From NCBI RefSeq assembly GCF_032854445.1, contig NW_027017999.1, forward strand, positions 1-64,000: a stretch of DNA of 64,000 nucleotides. Direction: 5' to 3'. This stretch comes from Liolophura sinensis. Taxonomy: Eukaryota; Mollusca; Polyplacophora; Chitonida; Chitonidae. The notes beneath the pieces were generated by a model. That model had not been told where the DNA came from. It ran no database searches and saw nothing but the letters and a program-made list of their open reading frames with translations. Numbering within the stretch: position 1 is the stretch's first letter; each line of letters opens with the position of its first letter. This document shows, in pieces, positions 1 through 13,698 of the stretch. Made by a program: the position numbers and the translations under genes.

Positions 1-3000
1 TGTCACTACAGCCCGAAGTATTGGTCGGAGAGCAACGCGGTTTGCACCATTCGATTTCTCATCACAAAATACGTCGGATTAGCCTCTTACCAGCAGCACT
101 GGAACAGTTTTTCCACTTTTACATTTTTGCCTGGTCTTTATGTTAATTGAAATCGGCTACACTGTACTCTGTACAATCGCGACTGGTCATTACTATATTC
201 AACTTTTGACTATATGTTATGTGTCCTTCGGTAGCCAGAAGACCTGAAATCTTTGGGCTAAGCCCATTTAACTCACCCAGCAATTGCCTTATTTCTAAGT
301 GCAAGACAATCTGAATGTCTTTATCTACGTGTAGAAAAACCACACCATTTGTACGTGAAAAACACAAGGTACTTGATACAGTCTGCTGTAAAAAGTACAA
401 CTGAACACTGACCCACTTCAGTAAGGTGCCAAAAGATGCGGAATTGAGCCAGGCATCGGCAGCTGTTGAAAAATTGCAAATTTCCCTGGTTTCCATGGAG
501 TAAGAGCCGTTGCTGGCACGTTATTATGACATAAATGATCATTCAATTGTCACTACAGCCAAAAGTATTGGTCGGAGAGCAACGCGGTTTGCACCATTTC
601 GATTTCTCGACACAAAATACGTCGGATTAGCCTCTTACCAGCAGCACTGGAACAATTTTTCCAATTTTGCATTTTTGCCTGGTCTTTTTGTTAATTGAAA
701 TCGGCTACACTGTACTATGTACCATCGCGACTGGTCATTACTATATTCAACTTTTGACTATATGTTATGTGCCCTTCGGTAGCCCAGAAGACCTGAAATC
801 TTTGGGCCAAGCCCAATTAACTCACCCAGCAATTGTCTTACTTCTAAGTCCAAGACAATCTCAGTGTCTTTATCTACGTGTAGAAAAACCAGACCATTTG
901 AACATAAAAAACACAAGGTACTTGATACAGTCTGCTGTAAAAAGTACAACTGAACACTGACCCACATTTATAAGGTGCCAAAAGATGCGGAACTGGGCCA
1001 GGCATCGGCAGCTGTTGAAAAATTGCAAATTTCCCTGGTTTCCATGGAGTAAGAGCCGTTGCTGGGCACGTGATTATGACATAAATGATCATTCAATTGT
1101 CACTACAGCCAAAAGTGTTGGTCGGAGAGCAACGCGGTTTGCACCATTCGATTTGTCGTCACAAAATACGTCGGATTAGCCTCTTTCTAGCAGCACTGGA
1201 ACAGTTTTTCCACTTTTGCATTTTTGCCTGGTCTTTTTGTTAATTGAAATCGGCTACACTGTACTCTGTACAGTCGCGACTGGTCATTACTATATTCAAC
1301 TTTTGACTATAAGTTATGTGCCCTTCGGTAGCCCAGAAGACGTCAAATCTTTGGGCTAAGCCCATTCAACTCACCCAGAAATTGTCTTACTTCTAAGTCC
1401 AAGACAATCTCAATGTCTTTATCTACGTGTAGAAAAACCACACCATTTGTACATAAAAAACACAAGGTACTTGATACAGTCTTCTGTAAACAGTACAACT
1501 GACCACAGACCCACATGAATAACGTGCCAAAGATTCGGAATTGGGCCAGGCATCATCAGCTGTTAAAAAATTGCAAATATCCCTGGTTTCCATGGAGTAA
1601 GAGCCGTTGCTGGGCACGTGATTATGACATCAATGATCATTGAATTGTCGCTACAGCCAAAAGTATTGGTCGGAGAGCAACGCGGTTTGCACCATTCGAT
1701 TTCTCGTCACAAAATACGTCGGATTAGACTCTTACCAGCAGCACTGAACAGTTTTTCCACTTTTGCATTTTTGCCTGGTCTTTTGTTAATTGAAATCGGC
1801 TACACTGTACTCTGTACAATCGCGACTGGTTATTACTATATTCAACTTTTGACTATATGTTATGTGCCCTTCGGTAGCCCAGAAGACGTCAAATCTTTGG
1901 GCTAAGCCCATTTAACTCACCCAGCAATTGCCTTACTTCTAAGTGCAAGACAATCTCAATGTCTTTATCTACGTGTAGAAAAACCACACCATTTGTACGT
2001 GAAAAACACAAGGTACTTGATACAGTCTGCTGTAAAAAGTAAAACTGAACACTGACCCACTTCAGTAAGGTCCCAAAAATTGCGGAAATTAGCCAGGCAT
2101 CGGCAGCTGTTGAAAAATTGCAAATATCCCTGGTTTCCATGGAGTAAGTGCCGTTGCTGGGCACGTGATTATGACATCAATGATCATTGAATTGTCGCTA
2201 CAGCCAAAAGTATTGGTCGGAGAGCAACGCGGTTTGCACCATTCGATTTCTCGTCACAAAATACGTCGGATTAGCCTCTTACCAGCAGCACTGGAACAGT
2301 TTTTCCACTTTTGCATTTTTGCCTGGTCTTTTTGTTAATTGAAATCGGCTACACTATACTCTGTACAATCGCGACTGGTCATTACTATATTCAACTTTTG
2401 ACAAAAAGTTATGTCCCCTCCGGTAGTCCAGAAGACCTGAAATCTTTGAGCTAAGCCCATTTAACTCACCTAGCAATTGTCTTACTTCTAAGTGCAAGAC
2501 AATCTCAATGTCTTTATCTACGTGTAGAAAAACCAGACCATTTGTACGTGAAAAACACAATGTACTTGATACAGTCTGCTATAAAAAGTACAACTCAACA
2601 CTGACCCACTTCAGAAAGGTGCCAAAAGATGCGGAATTGAGCCAGGCATCGGCAGCTGTTGAAAAATTGCAAATTTCCCTGGTTTCCATGGAGTAAGAGA
2701 CGTTGCTGGGCGCGTGATTATGACATAAATGATCATTCAATTGTCACTACAGCCAAAAGTATTGGTCGGAGAGCAACGCGGTTTGCACCGTTCGATTTCT
2801 CGTCACAAAATACGTCGGATTAGCCTCTTACCAGCAGCACTGGAACAGTTTTTCCAATTTTGCATTTTTGCCTGGTCTTTCTGTTAATTGAAACCGGCTA
2901 CACTGTACTATGTACCATCGCGACTGGTCATTACTATATTCAACTTTTGACTATATGTTATGTGCCCTTCGGTAGCCCAGAAGACCTGAAATCTTTGGGC

Positions 3001-6000
3001 TAAGCCCATTTAACTCACCCAGCAATTGCCTTACTTCTAAGTGCAAGATAATCTCAATGTCTTTATCTACGTGTAGAAAAACCACACCATTTGTACATGA
3101 AAAACACAAGGTACTTGATAAAGTCTGCTGTAAAAAGTACAACTGAACACTGACCCACTTCAGTAAGGTGCCAAAAGATGCGGAATTGGGCCAGGCATCG
3201 GCAGCTGTTAAAAAATTGCAAATATCCCTGGTTTTCCATGGAGTAAGAGCCGTTGCTGGGCACGTGATTATGACATCAATGATCAATCAATTGTCGCTAC
3301 AGCCAAAAATATTGGTCAAAGAGCAACGCGGATTGCACCATTCGATTTCTCGTCACAAAATACGTCGGATTAGCCTCGTACTAGTAGCACTGGATCAGTT
3401 TTTCCACTTTTGCATTTTTACCTGGTCTTTTTGTTAATTGAAATCGGCCACACTGTACTCTGTACGATCGCGACTGGTTATTACTATATTCAACTTTTTG
3501 ACTATATGTTATGTGCCCTTCGGTAGCCCAGAAGACCTGAAATCTTTGGGCCAAGCCCATTTAACTCACCCAGCAATTGTCTTACTTCTAAGTCCAAGAC
3601 AATCTCAATGTCTTTATCTACGTGTAGAAAAACCACACCATTTGTACATGAAAAACACAAGGTACTTAATACAGTCTGCTGTAAAAAGTACAACTGAACA
3701 CTGACCCACTTCAGTAAGGTGCCAAAAGATGCGGAATTGGGCCAGGCATCGGCAGCTGTTAAAAAATTGCAAATTTCCCTGGTTTCCATGGAGTAAGAGC
3801 CGTGCTGGGCACGTGATTATGACATCATGATTAATCAATTGTCGCTACAGCCAAAAGTATTGGTCGGAGAGCAACGCGGATTGCACCATTTGATTTCTCG
3901 TCACAAAATACGTCGGATTAGCCTCTTACTAGTAGCACTGGAACAGTTTTTCCACTTTTGCATTTTTGCCTGGTCTTTTTGTTAATTGAAACCGGCTACA
4001 CTATACTCTGTACAATCGCGACTGGTCAATACTATATTCAATTTTTGACTATAAGTTATGTGCCCTTCGGTAGCCCAGAAGACGTCAAATCTTTGGGCCA
4101 AGCCATTAACTCACCCAGCAATTGTCTTACTTCTAAGTGCAAGACAATCTCAATGTCTTTATCTACGTGTAGAAAAACCACACCATTTGTACATGAAAAC
4201 CACAAGGTACTTGATACAGTCTGCTGTAAAAAGTACAACTGAACACTGACCCCACTTCAGTAAGGTGCCAAAAGATTCGGAATTGAGCCAGCCATCGGCA
4301 GCTGTTGACAAATTGCAAATTTCCCTGGTTTCCATGGAGTAAGAGCCGTTGCTGTGCACGTAATTATGACATAAATGATCATTCAATTGTCACTACAGCC
4401 AAAAGTATTGGTCGGAGAGCAACGCAGTTTGCACCATTCGATTTCTCGTCACAAAATACGTCGGATTAGCCTCTTACCAGCAGCACTGGAACAGTTTTTC
4501 CACTTTTGCATTTTTGCCTGGTCTTTTTGTTAATTGAAATCGGCTACACTGTACTCTGTACAATCGCGAGTGGTCATTACTATATTCAACTTTTGACTAT
4601 AAGTTATGTGCCCTTCGGTAGCCCAGAAGACGCCAAATCTTTTGGCTAAGCCCATTTAACTCACCCAGCAATTGTCTTACTTCTTAGTCCAAGACAATCT
4701 CAATGTCTTTATCTACGTGTAGAAAAACCACACCATTTGTACATAAAAACACAAGGTACTTGATACAGTCTGCTGTAAAAAGTACAACTGACCACAGACC
4801 CACATGAATAAGGTGCCAAAAGATGCGGAATTGAGCCAGGTATCGGTAGCTGTTGAAAAATTGCAAATTTCCCTAGTTTCCATGGAGTAAGAGCCGTTGC
4901 TGTGCACGTGATTATGACATCAATGATCATTCAATTGTCACTACAGCCAAAAGTATTGGTCGGAGAGCAACGCGGTTTGCACCATTCGATTTCTCGTCAC
5001 AAAATACGTCGGATTAGCCTCTTACCAGCAGCACTGGAACAATTTTTCCAATTTTGCATTTTTGCCTGGGCTTTTTGTTAATTGAAATCGGCTACACTGT
5101 ACTCTGCACCATCGCGACTGGTCATTACTATATTCAACTTTTGACTATATCTTATGTGCCCTTCGGTAGCCCAGAAGACGTCAAATCTTTGGGCTAAGCC
5201 CATTTAACTCACCCAGCAATTGCCTTACTTCTAAGTGCAAGACAATCTCAATATCTTTATCTACGTGTAGAAAAACCACACCATTTGTACGTGAAAAACA
5301 CAAGGTACTTGATACAGTCTGCTGGTAAACAGTACAACTAAACACTGACCCACATTTATAAGGTGCCAAAAGATGCGGAATTGAGCCAGGCATCGGCAGC
5401 TGTTAAAAAATTGCAAATATCCCTGGTTTCCATGTAGTAAGAGCCGTTGCTGGGCACGTGATTATGACATCAGTGATCAATCAATTGTCACTACAGCCAA
5501 AAGTATTGGTCGGAGAGCAACGCGGATTGCACCATTCGATTTCTCGTCACAAAATACGTCGGATTAGCCTCTTACTAGTAGCACTGGATCAGTTTTTCCA
5601 CTTTTGCATTTTTACCTGGTCTTTCTGTTAATTGAAATCGGCCACACTGTACTCTGTACAATCGCGACTGGTTATTACTATATTCAACTTTTGACTATAT
5701 GTTATGTGCCCTTCGGTAGCCCAGAAGACCTGAAATCTTTGGGCCAAGCCCATTTAACTCACCCAGCAATTGTCTTACTTCTAAGTCCAAGACAATCTCA
5801 ATGTCTTTATCTACGTGTAGAAAAACCACACCATTTGTACATCAAAAACACAAGGTACTTGATACAGTCTGCTGTAAAAAGTACAACTGAACACTGACCC
5901 ACATTTATAAGGTGCCAAAAGATGCGGAATTGGGCCAGGCATCGGCAGCTGTTAAAAAATTGCAAATATCCCTGGTTTCCATGGAGTAAGAGCCGTTGCT

Positions 6001-6582
6001 GGGCACGTAATTATGACATCAATATTCATTGAATTGTCGCTACAGCCAGAAGTATTGGTCGGAGAGCAACGCGGTTTGCACCATTCGATTTCTCTTCACA
6101 AAATACGTCGGATTAGCCTCTTACCAGCAGCACTGGAACAGTTTTTCCACTTTTGCATTTTTGCCTGGTCTTTATGTTAATTGAAATCGGCTACACTGTA
6201 CTCTGTACAATCGCGACTGGTCATTACTATATTCAACTTTTGACTATATGTTATGTGCCCTTCGGTAGCCAGAAGACCTGAAATCTTTGGGCTAAGCCCA
6301 TTTAACTCACCCAGCAATTGCCTTACTTCTAAGTCCAAGACAATCTCAATGTCTTTATCTACGTGTAGAAAAACCACACCATTTGTACATGAAAAACACA
6401 AGGTACTTGATACAGTCTGCTGTAAAAAGTACAACTGAACACTGACCCACTTCAGTAAGGTGCCAAAAGATGCAGAATTGAGCCAGGCATCGGCAGCTGT
6501 TGAAAAATTGCAAATTTCCCTGGTTTCCATGGAGTAAGAGCCGTTGCTGGGCACGTTATTATGACATCAATATTCATTGAAT
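1..6582. repeat. Left layer, first 12 units (all long)
   Basis: Unit starts are 1, 548, 1098, 1646, 2193, 2742, 3292, 3840, 4388, 4936, 5486 and 6035. Lengths vary from 547 to 550, which is more than in the core, and several units have private indels: GTAGCCAGAAG lacking one C in units 1 and 12, GCCGTGCTG lacking one T in the unit at 3292, and five rather than six A in the A-run of the unit at 4388. Units alternate between subtypes without a strict short period. Unit 1 is the counterpart of unit 13 at 6583: both have TACAGCCCGAAG, CTTTATGTTAATTG and TATGTGTCCTTCGG. The longer-range period here is therefore 12 units, 6,582-6,584 bp. No gene is seen. Confidence 0.9.
1630..1643. other. 14-base perfect palindrome at the unit boundary (type example)
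   Basis: TCAATGATCATTGA equals its own reverse complement. Units with CATAAATGATCATTCAAT keep only the inner ten bases. It sits 3-16 bases before the phase motif, close to CACGTG, so each unit junction has a cluster of symmetric sites. Confidence 0.65.
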
Positions 6583-9500
6583 TGTCACTACAGCCCGAAG
6601 TATTGGTCGGAGAGCAACGCAGTTTGCACCATTCGATTTCTTGTCACAAAATACGTCGGATTAGCCTCTTACCAGCAGCACTGGAACAGTTTTTCCACTT
6701 TTGCATTTTTGCCTGGTCTTTATGTTAATTGAAATCGGCTACACTGTACTCTGTACAATCGCGACTGGTCATTACTATATTCAACTTTTGACTATATGTT
6801 ATGTGTCCTTCGGTAGCCCAGAAGACGTGAAATCTTTGGGCTAAGCCCATTTAACTCACCCAGCAATTGCCTTATTTCTAAGTGCAAGACAATCTCAATG
6901 TCTTTATCTACGTGTAGAAAAACCACACCATTTGTACGTGAAAAACACAAGGTACTTGATACAGTCTGCTGTAAAAAGTACAACTGAACACTGACCCACT
7001 TCAGTAAGGTGCCAAAAGATGCGGAATTGAGCCAGGCATCGGCAGCTGTTGAAAAATTGCAAATTTCCCTGGTTTCCATGGAGTAAGAGCCGTTGCTGGG
7101 CACGTTATTATGACATAAATGATCATTCAATTGTCACTACAGCCAAAATTATTGGTCGGAGAGCAACGCGGTTTGCACCATTCGATTTCTCGACACAAAA
7201 TACGTCGGATTAGCCTCTTACCAGCAGCACTGGAACAATTTTTCCAATTTTGCATTTTTGCCTGGTCTTTTTGTTAATTGAAATCGGCTACACTGTACTA
7301 TGTACCATCGCGACTGGTCATTACTATATTCAACTTTTGACTATATGTTATGTGCCCTTCGGTAGCCCAGAAGACCTGAAATCTTTGGGCCAAGCCCAAT
7401 TAACTCACCCAGCAATTGTCTTACTTCTAAGTCCAAGAAAATCTCAATGTCTTTATCTACGTGTAGAAAAACCAGACCATTTGAACATAAAAAACACAAG
7501 GTACTTGATACAGTCTGCTGTAAAAAGTACAACTGAACACTGACCCACATTTATAAGGTGCCAAAAGATGCGGAACTGGGCCAGGCATCGGCAGCTGTTG
7601 AAAAATTGCAAAGTTCCCTGGTTTCCATGGAGTAAGAGCCGTTGCTGGGCACGTGATTATGACATAAATGATCATTCAGTTGTCACTACAGCCAAAAGTG
7701 TTGGTCGGAGAGCAACGCGGTTTGCACCATTCGATTTGTCGTCACAAAATACGTCGGATTAGCCTCTTTCTAGCAGCACTGGAACAGTTTTTCCACTTTA
7801 GCATTTTTACCTGGTCTTTTTGTTAATTGAAATCGGCCACACTGTACTCTGTACAATCGCGACTGGTTATTACTATATTCAACTTTTGACTATATGTTAT
7901 GTGCCCTTCGGTAGCCCAGAAGACCTGAAATCTTTGGGCCAAGCCCATTTAACTCACCCAGCAATTGTCTTACTTCTAAGTCCAAGACAATCTCAATGTC
8001 TTTATCTACGTGTAGAAAAACCAGACCATTTGTACATAAAAAAACACAAGGTACTTGATACAGTCTGCTGTAAACAGTACAACTAAACACTGACCCACAT
8101 TTATAAGGTGCCAAAAGATGTGGAATTGAGCCAGGCATCGGCAGCTGTTAAAAAATTGCAAATATCCCTGGTTTCCATGGAGTAAGAGCCGTTGCTGTGC
8201 ACGTGATTATGACATAAATGATCATTCAATTGTCACTACAGCCAAAAGTATTGGTCGGAGAGCAACGCGGTTTGCACCATTCGATTTCTCGTCACAAAAT
8301 ACGTCGGATTAGCCTCTTACCAGCAGCACTGGGACAGTTTTTCCACTTTTGCATTTTTGCCTGGTCTTTTTGTTAATTGAAATCGGCTACACTGTACTCT
8401 GTACAATCGCGACTGGTCATTACTATATTCAACTTTTGACTATAAGTTATGTGCCCTTCGGTAGCCCAGAAGACGTCAAATCTTTCGGCTAAGCCCATTT
8501 AACTCACCCAGAAATTGTCTTACTTCTAAGTCCAAGACAATCTCAATGTCTTTATCTACGTGTAGAAAAACCAGACCATTTGTACATAAAAAACACAAGG
8601 TACTTGATACAGTCTGATGTAAACAGTACAACTGACCACAGACCCACATGAATAACGTGCCAAAAGATTCGGAATTGGGCCAGGCATCATCAGCTGTTAA
8701 AAAATTGCAAATATCCCTGGTTTCCATGGAGTAAGAGCCGTTGCTGGGCACGTGATTATGACATCAATGATCATTGAATTGTCGCTACAGCCAAAAGTAT
8801 TGGTCGGAGAGCAACGCGGTTTGCACCATTCGATTTCTCGTCACAAAATACGTCGGATTAGACTCTTACCAGCAGCACTGGAACAGTTTTTTCCACTTTT
8901 GCATTTTTGCCTGGTCTTTTTTGTTAATTGAAGTCGGCTACACTGTACTCTGTACAATCGCGACTGGTTATTACTATATTCAACTTTTGACTATATGTTA
9001 TGTGCCCTTCGGTAGCCCAGAAGACGTCAAATCTTTGGGCTAAGCCCATTTAACTCACCCAGCAATTGCCTTACTTCTAAGTGCAAGACAATCTCAATGT
9101 CTTTATCTACGTGTAGAAAAACCACACCATTTGTACGTGAAAAACACAAGGTACTTGATACAGTCTGCTGTAAAAAGTAAAACTGAACACTGACCCACTT
9201 CAGTAAGGTGCCAAAAATTGCGGAATTGAGCCAGGCATCGGCAGCTGTTGAAAAATTGCAAATATCCCTGGTTTCCATGGAGTAAGTGCCGTTGCTGGGC
9301 ACGTGATTATGACATCAATGATCATTGAATTGTCGCTACAGCCAAAAGTATTGGTCGGAGAGCAACGCGGTTTGCACCATTCGATTTCTCGTCACAAAAT
9401 ACGTCGGATTAGCCTCTTACCAGCAGCACTGGAACAGTTTTTCCACTTTTGCATTTTGCCTGGTCTTTTTGTTAATTGAAATCGGCTACACTATACTCTG

Positions 9501-9878
9501 TACAATCGCGACTGGTCATTACTATATTCAACTTTTGACAAAAAGTTATGTCCCCTCCGGTAGCCCAGAAGACCTGAAATCTTTGAGCTAAGCCCATTTA
9601 ACTCACCTAGCAATTGCCTTACTTCTAAGTGCAAGACAATCTCAATGTCTTTATCTACGTGTAGAAAAACCACACCATTTGTACGTGAAAAACACAAGGT
9701 ACTTGATACAGTCTGCTGTAAAAAGTACAACTAAACACTGACCCACATTTATAAGGTGCCAAAAGATGCGGAATTGGGCCAGGCATCGGCACCTGTTAAA
9801 AAATTGCAAATATCCCTGTTTTCCATGGAGTAAGAGCCGTTGCTGGGCACGTGATTATGACATCAATGATCACTTTAT
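6583..9878. repeat. Second copy of the left-layer block, one unit added
   Basis: Unit starts are 6583, 7132, 7681, 8231, 8780 and 9331. These six units repeat units 1-5 of the window. Shared rare variants include CTCTTTCTAGCAGC (1170s and 7760s), CATCATCAGCTG (1550s and 8680s) and TTTTGACAAAAAGTTATG (2395 and 9533). Offsets are about 6,583 bp for the first two and a half units and about 7,135 bp afterwards, so one extra unit was gained inside the unit at 7681. Similarity to the first copy ends near 9730, where the left copy continues with the CTTCAG allele and this copy with the ATTTATAAGG allele. Confidence 0.85.
7681..8779. repeat. Chimeric unit pair marking a one-unit gain
   Basis: The unit at 7681 begins like the unit at 1098 (AAAAGTGTTGG, GATTTGTCG, CTCTTTCTAGC). 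After about 7800 it switches to the type of the unit at 5486 (ATTTTTACCTGG, AATCGGCCACACTG, GGTTATTAC). The second half of the unit at 8231 then resumes the 1098-type right half (GACGTCAAATC, CACCCAGAAATTG, GAATAACG). The result is one additional 549-bp unit compared with the first copy. This is the expected product of an unequal exchange between units of different subtype; the exact breakpoint cannot be placed inside shared sequence. Confidence 0.75.
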
Positions 9879-12800
9879 TGTCGCTACAGCCAAAAGTATT
9901 GGTCGGAGAGCAACGCGGTTTGCACCATTCGATTTGTCGTCACAAAATACGTCGGATTAGCCTCTTACCAGCAGAACTGGAACAATTTTTCCACTTTTTG
10001 CATTTTTGCCTGGTCTTTTTGTTAATTGAAATCGGCTACACTGTACTCTGTACAATCGCGACTGGTCATTACTATATTCAACTTTTGACTATAAGTTATG
10101 TGCCATTCGGTAGCCCAGAAGACCTGAAATCTTTGGGCCAAGCCCATTTAACTCACCCAGCAATTGTCTTACTTCTAAGTCCAAGAAAATCTCAATGTCT
10201 TTATCTACGTGTAGAAAAACCAGACCATTTGTACATAAAAAACACAAGGTACTTGATACAGTCTGCTGTAAAAAGTACAACTAAACACTGACCCACATTT
10301 ATAAGGTGCCAAATGATGCGGAATTGGGCCACGCATCGGCAGCTGTTAAAAAATTGCAAATATCCCTGGTTTCCATGGAGTAAGAGCCGTTGCTGGGCAC
10401 GTGATTATGACATAAATGATCATTCATTTGTCACTACAACCAAAAGTATTGGTCGGAGAGCAACGCGGTTTGCACCATTCGATTTCTCGTCACAAAATAC
10501 GTCGGATTAGCCTCTTACCAGCAGCACTGGAACAGTTTTTCCACTTTTGCATTTTTGCCTGGTCTTTTTGTTAATTGAAATCGGCTACACTGTACTCTGT
10601 ACAATCGCGACTGGTTATTACTATATTCAACTTTTGACTATATGTTATGTGCCCTTCGGTAGCCCAGAAGACCTGAAATCCTTGGGCTAAGCCCATTTAA
10701 CTCACCCAGCAATTGCCTTACTTCTAAGTCGAAGACAATCTCAATATCTTTATCTATGTGTAGAAAAACCACACCATTTGTACGTGAAAAACACAAGGTA
10801 CTTGATACAGTCTGCTGTAAAAAGTACAACTGAACACTGACCCACTTTAGTAAGGTGCCAAAAGATGCGGAATTGAGCCAGGCATCGGCAGCTGTTGAAA
10901 AATTGCAAATTTCCCTGGTTTCCATGGAGTAAGAGCCGTTGCTACGCACGTGATTATGACATAAATGATCATTCAATTGTCGCTACAGCCAAAAGTATTG
11001 GTCGGAGAGCAACGCGGATTGCACCATTCGATTTCTCGTCACAAAATACGTCGGATTAGCCTGTTACTAGTAGCACTGGAACAGTTTTTCCACTTTTGCA
11101 TTTTTACCTGGTCTTTTTGTTAATTGAAACCGGCTACACTATACTCTGTACAATCGCGACTGGTCATTACTATATTCAACTTTTGACTATAAGTTATGTG
11201 CCCTTTGGTAGCCCAGAAGACCTGAAATCTTTGGGACAAGACCATTTAACTCACCCAGCAATTGTCTTACTTCTAAGTCCAAGACAATCTCAATGTCTTT
11301 ATCTACGTGTAGAAAAACCACACCATTTGTACGTGAAAAACACAAGGTACTTGATACAGTCTGCTGTAAAAAATACAACTGAACACTGACCCACTTCAGT
11401 AAGGTGCCAAAAGATGCGGAATTGCGCCAGGCATCGTCAGGTGTTAAAAAATTGTAAATATCCCTGGTTTCCATGGAGTAAGAGCCGTTGCTGGGCACGT
11501 AATTATGACATCAATGATTATTGAATTGTCGCTACAGCCAAAAGTATTGGTCGGAGAGCAACGCGGTGTGCACCATTCGATTTCTCGTCACAAAATACGT
11601 CGGATTAGCCTCTTACCAGCAGCACTGGAACAGTTTTTCCACTTTTGCATTTTTGCCTGGTCTTTTTGTTAATTGAAATCGGCTACACTGTACTCTGTAC
11701 AATCGCGACTGGTCATTACTATATTCAACTTTTGACTATAAGTTATGTGCCCTTCGGTAGCCCAGAAGACGTCAAATCTTTCGGCTAAGCCCATTTAACT
11801 CACCCAGCAATTGTCTTACTTCTAAGTCCAAGACAATCTCAATGTCTTTATCTACGTGTAGAAAAACCACACCATTTGTACATAAAAAACACAAGGTACT
11901 TGATACAGTCTGCTGTAAAAAGTACAACTGACCACAGACCCACATGAATAAGGTGCCAAAAGATGCGAAATTCAGCCAGGTATCGGCAGCTGTTGAAAAA
12001 TTGCAAATTTCCCTGGTTTCCATGGAGTAAGAGCCGTTGCTGGGCACGTGATTATGACATAAATGATCATTCAATTGTCACTACAGCCAAAAGTATTGGT
12101 CGGAGAGCAACGCGGTGTGCACCATTCGATTTGTCGTCACAAAATACGTCGGATTAGCCTTTTACCAACAGCACTGGAACAGTTTTTCCAATTTTGCATT
12201 TTTGCCTGGTCTTTTTGTTAATTGAAATCGGCTACACTGTACTCTGTACCATCGCGACTGGTCATTACTATATTCAACTTTTGACTATAAGTTATGTGCC
12301 CTTCGGTAGCCCAGAAGACCTGAAATCTTAGGAACAAGCCCATTTAACTCACCCAGCAATTGTCTTACTTCTAAGTGCAAGACAATCTCAATGTCTTTAT
12401 CTACGTGTAGAAAAACCACACCATTTGTACATAAAAAACACAAGGTACTTGATACAGTCTGCTGTAAAAAGTACAACTGACCACAGACCCACATGAATAA
12501 GGTGCCAAAAGATGCGAAATTCAGCCAGGTATCGGCAGCTGTTGAAAAATTGCAAATTTCCCTGGTTTCCATGGAGTAAGAGCCGTTGCTGGGCACGTGA
12601 TTATGACATAAATGATCATTCAATTGTCGCTACAGCCAAAAGTATTGGTCGGAGAGCAACGCGGTTTGCACCATTCGATTTGTCGTCACAAAATACGTCG
12701 GATTAGCCTCTTACCAGCAGAACTGGAACAATTTTTCCACTTTTTCCATTTTTGCCTGGTCTTTTTGTTAATTGAAATCGGCTACACTGTACTCTGTACA

Positions 12801-13281
12801 ATCGCGACTGGTCATTACTATATTCAACTTTTGACTATAAGTTATGTGCCATTCGGTAGCCCAGAAGACCTGAAATCTTTGGGCCAAGCCCATTTAACTC
12901 ACCCAGCAATTGTCTTACTTCTAAGTCCAAGACAATCTCAATGTCTTTATCTACGTGTAGAAAAACCAGACCATTTGTACATAAAAAACACAAGGTACTT
13001 GATACAGTCTGCTGTAAAAAGTACAACTAAACACTGACCCACATTTATAAGGTGCCAAATGATGCGGAATTGGGCCAGGCATCGGCAGCTGTTAAAAAAT
13101 TGCAAAAATCCCTGGTTTCCATGGAGTAAGAGCCGTTGCTGGGCACGTGATTATGACATAAATGATCATTCATTTGTCACTACAACCAAAAGTATTGGTC
13201 GGAGAGCAACGCGGTTTGCACCATTCGATTTCTCGTCACAAAATACGTCGGATTAGCCTCTTACCAGCAGCACTGGAACAG

Positions 13282-13315
13282 TTTTTCCACTTTTGCATTT
13301 TTACCTGGTCTTTTT
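13282..13315. other. Cluster of T-tracts (type example)
   Basis: Four runs of four or five T start 9, 7 and 13 bases apart, giving A-tracts on the other strand at roughly helical spacing. Such clusters can bend DNA, a common property of satellites. This region is retained in short units. Confidence 0.45.
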
Positions 13316-13336
13316 GTTAATTGAAATCGGCTACAC

Positions 13337-13349
13337 TGTACTCTGTACA
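13337..13349. other. Short inverted repeat TGTAC-TCT-GTACA (type example)
   Basis: Five-base perfect arms flank a three-base spacer. It is present in most long units; the GTACCATC allele linked to the short units breaks the last pair. Its geometry resembles a dimeric protein-binding site, but I cannot assign a factor. Confidence 0.5.
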
Positions 13350-13457
13350 ATCGCGACTGGTCATTACTATATTCAACTTTTGACTATAAGTTATGTGCCC
13401 TTCGGTAGCCCAGAAGATCTGAAATCTTTGGGCCAAGCCCATTTAACTCACCCAGCA

Positions 13458-13485
13458 ATTGTCTTACTTCTAAGTCCAAGACAAT
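13458..13485. other. Hairpin-forming inverted repeat (type example)
   Basis: ATTGTCTT pairs perfectly with AAGACAAT. Between them ACTT pairs with AAGT around a two-base CT loop, leaving a two-base CC bulge. The element recurs once per unit at offset about 284. It lies just right of the 70-bp segment deleted in short units and is kept in them. Units with ATTGCCTT or AAGAAAAT lose one pair. It could extrude as a small cruciform; no function is shown. Confidence 0.7.
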
Positions 13486-13692
13486 CTCAATGTCTTTATC
13501 TACGTGTAGAAAAACCACACCATTTGTACATAAAAAACACAAAGTACTTGATACAGTCTGCTGTAAAAAGTAGAACTGAACACTGACCCACTTCAGTAAG
13601 GTGCCAAAAGATGCGGAATTTAGCCAGGCATCGGCAGCTGTTGAAAAATTGCAAATTTCCCTGGTTTCCATGGAGTAAGAGCCGTTGCTACG

Positions 13693-13698
13693 CACGTG
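13693..13698. other. CACGTG hexamer (type example)
   Basis: The E-box/G-box core CACGTG occurs in most units about 26 bases before the next unit start. Some left-layer units have CACGTT or CACGTA instead. The hexamer is known to bind bHLH and bZIP proteins; binding here is untested and the match alone is weak evidence. Confidence 0.4.

Noticed and set aside
13337-13349. Hormone-receptor response element
   Set aside because: The three-base spaced inverted repeat has the geometry but not the half-site sequence of known steroid response elements.
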